Below are positions 62,801 through 64,000 of a DNA stretch of 64,000 bases, in pieces. This DNA comes from Hofstenia miamia (taxonomy: Eukaryota > Xenacoelomorpha > Acoela). The stretch covers positions 902,161-966,160 of the forward strand of contig SCFE01000011.1 of assembly GCA_004352715.1 (NCBI GenBank). The letters run 5' to 3'. Made by a program: the position numbers and the translations under genes. Below the pieces are notes generated by a model, which was not told the origin of the DNA, ran no database searches, and was given only the letters and a program-made list of their open reading frames with translations. The first letter of the stretch is position 1. Every line of letters begins with the position of its first letter.

Positions 62801-64000
62801 ATCACTGTACAATATCGCTAGATGGCAACAGTTCAAATTTACTCATTTCGACATTCTAAACAAGAAAGAGATCATTAATTGCATCATGTATAGCATTATA
62901 AAGAAAAGGGCGGTCTAAAGAGACTTCATTAATTCAGTGCGACTTCTTTTCCATAAAGTATAATGATATGGACGTGGCTGTAATTTCCGTATCGACATCA
63001 ACAGAATTTGTAGAACTACCTGAAGGTTTAAAAATAATCTTGATTAATTTAAATACTTTCCTAATGTCAACTGTTCTTATATTATGTTTCATATTTCAAA
63101 TTTATTAAGCTTATTAAGTTATATGAATTTGCAATTGCTATTTCTATAAGGAATTCTGTAAAATATGAAACAATAAAATGTATTGACTTAATCAAAACTT
63201 ATTCAAAGAAATTATATATTTCTAAAAATACATGTAAAATTCAGTGCGTGTATTAAAGTTAAATATCATAAAAATTAACTGATAAAGCTAGATATAACGT
63301 TTACCTACTGTGATATATAACAATATATTTATTTTGTTTTCAGTTTATGGTAACATTGAAATACTAAAAAAGAAATAAATAAGCAAAAAAATTATTGTAC
63401 AAAAATTTTTCTAGGATTTTTTGGTACAAATGCAATGCATTGCATTGTTTGTTGCTAGGTTAGAAAAAATTATTTTAAAACAGCAATAAAATATGAAATA
63501 TTGTTTAATTCATGCATTTTAAGTTATCTAATAATAAATTTATAAATTACCAACTATTAATACCTGTAATAAAACCATAGTAAATAGCCCCAACTTTATT
63601 TGAAATTGAACAACTTATCTAATATCTAAATTAGATAATCTAATAAGTCTATTCCGGCGATATATTGGCCAGAAAAAATTTAATTGAGATTTAAATCGTT
63701 CAAATAATGTATGATATATGATAATTCGTGTAAATGATATTTTTTGGAGTATTGATTGTCTAAATATAGATTATTAAATATGGAAGTTTGTTCGGATATC
63801 TTAAATAGGATTTCTTTGTTCTTTGTAGTTCAGGTAAAAATGTTATATTCTATGCATAAGCTCATGTTTTATTATTCAATAAATTAGCGTAACTATTTTA
63901 AATTAACAAGTTTTCATCAACAAATTCCATTACGGAAAACGATTCTTTTAATTAACAGTAAGTTATATTATATTAATCATGAACGAATGATATATATATA
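62801..64000. other. No gene recognised to window end
   Basis: AT-rich, no supported exon or repeat end. The window ends in a short TATATA run. Confidence 0.55.

Noticed and set aside
1-64000. CRISPR arrays, rRNA, tRNA, bacterial operons
   Set aside because: No evenly spaced short repeats, no rRNA-like blocks, no cloverleaf that I could support; the gene structure is that of an animal with introns.

Overview
The window is AT-rich DNA from an animal, not a microbe. It holds genes split by introns with GT-AG boundaries, TM-rich receptor and transporter-like genes, long (TA)n microsatellites, decayed non-LTR retrotransposons and many small terminal-inverted-repeat DNA transposons. The best gene is a histamine H3/H4-type receptor, which points to an invertebrate animal, perhaps an invertebrate deuterostome such as a tunicate. 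That placement is an inference; the sequence does not settle the species. It is a draft assembly: eight N-gaps and four single-N joins are present, several flanked by duplicated sequence, and one spot matches the Tn5 mosaic end used in sequencing libraries.

Layout. 1-5.7 kb: no confident gene; a gap-flanking duplication, a hAT-type MITE (2232-2571) and a degenerate Jockey/CR1-like LINE on the minus strand (about 3.4-4.6 kb). 5.8-11.7 kb: an isolated minus-strand terminal exon (5771-5921), a second MITE of the same family (6819-7500), and a minus-strand multi-pass membrane protein ORF (11049-11679) with one frameshift. 12.9-19.5 kb: a three-exon minus-strand PQ-loop (SLC66-like) gene encoding 308 aa. 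Its first intron holds a Tc1/mariner relic that was itself split by a hAT element.

25.4-55.0 kb: a three-exon minus-strand aminergic GPCR encoding 416 aa, with all class A landmark residues and the H3/H4 signature acidic residues in TM3 and TM5. Its first intron is about 22 kb and is loaded with transposon debris: a PIF/Harbinger-like MITE, a hAT relic with 8-bp target duplication, a mariner DD34D relic, a CGGTT-rich hAT MITE and a CCACGTGG palindromic MITE. 55-64 kb: mostly featureless AT-rich sequence, another hAT MITE with perfect 8-bp duplication (60408-60669), and a chimeric LINE fragment (61.7-62.8 kb) that joins a reverse transcriptase piece to a restriction-like-endonuclease tail.

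The two confident genes both lie on the minus strand and both encode membrane proteins, but nothing in the sequence links their functions. I found no CRISPR array, rRNA or convincing tRNA, and no clearly novel multi-gene system. The most informative observations are the receptor model with its conserved intron, the nested transposon in the PQ-loop intron, the MITE families with intact target duplications, and the assembly artefacts.
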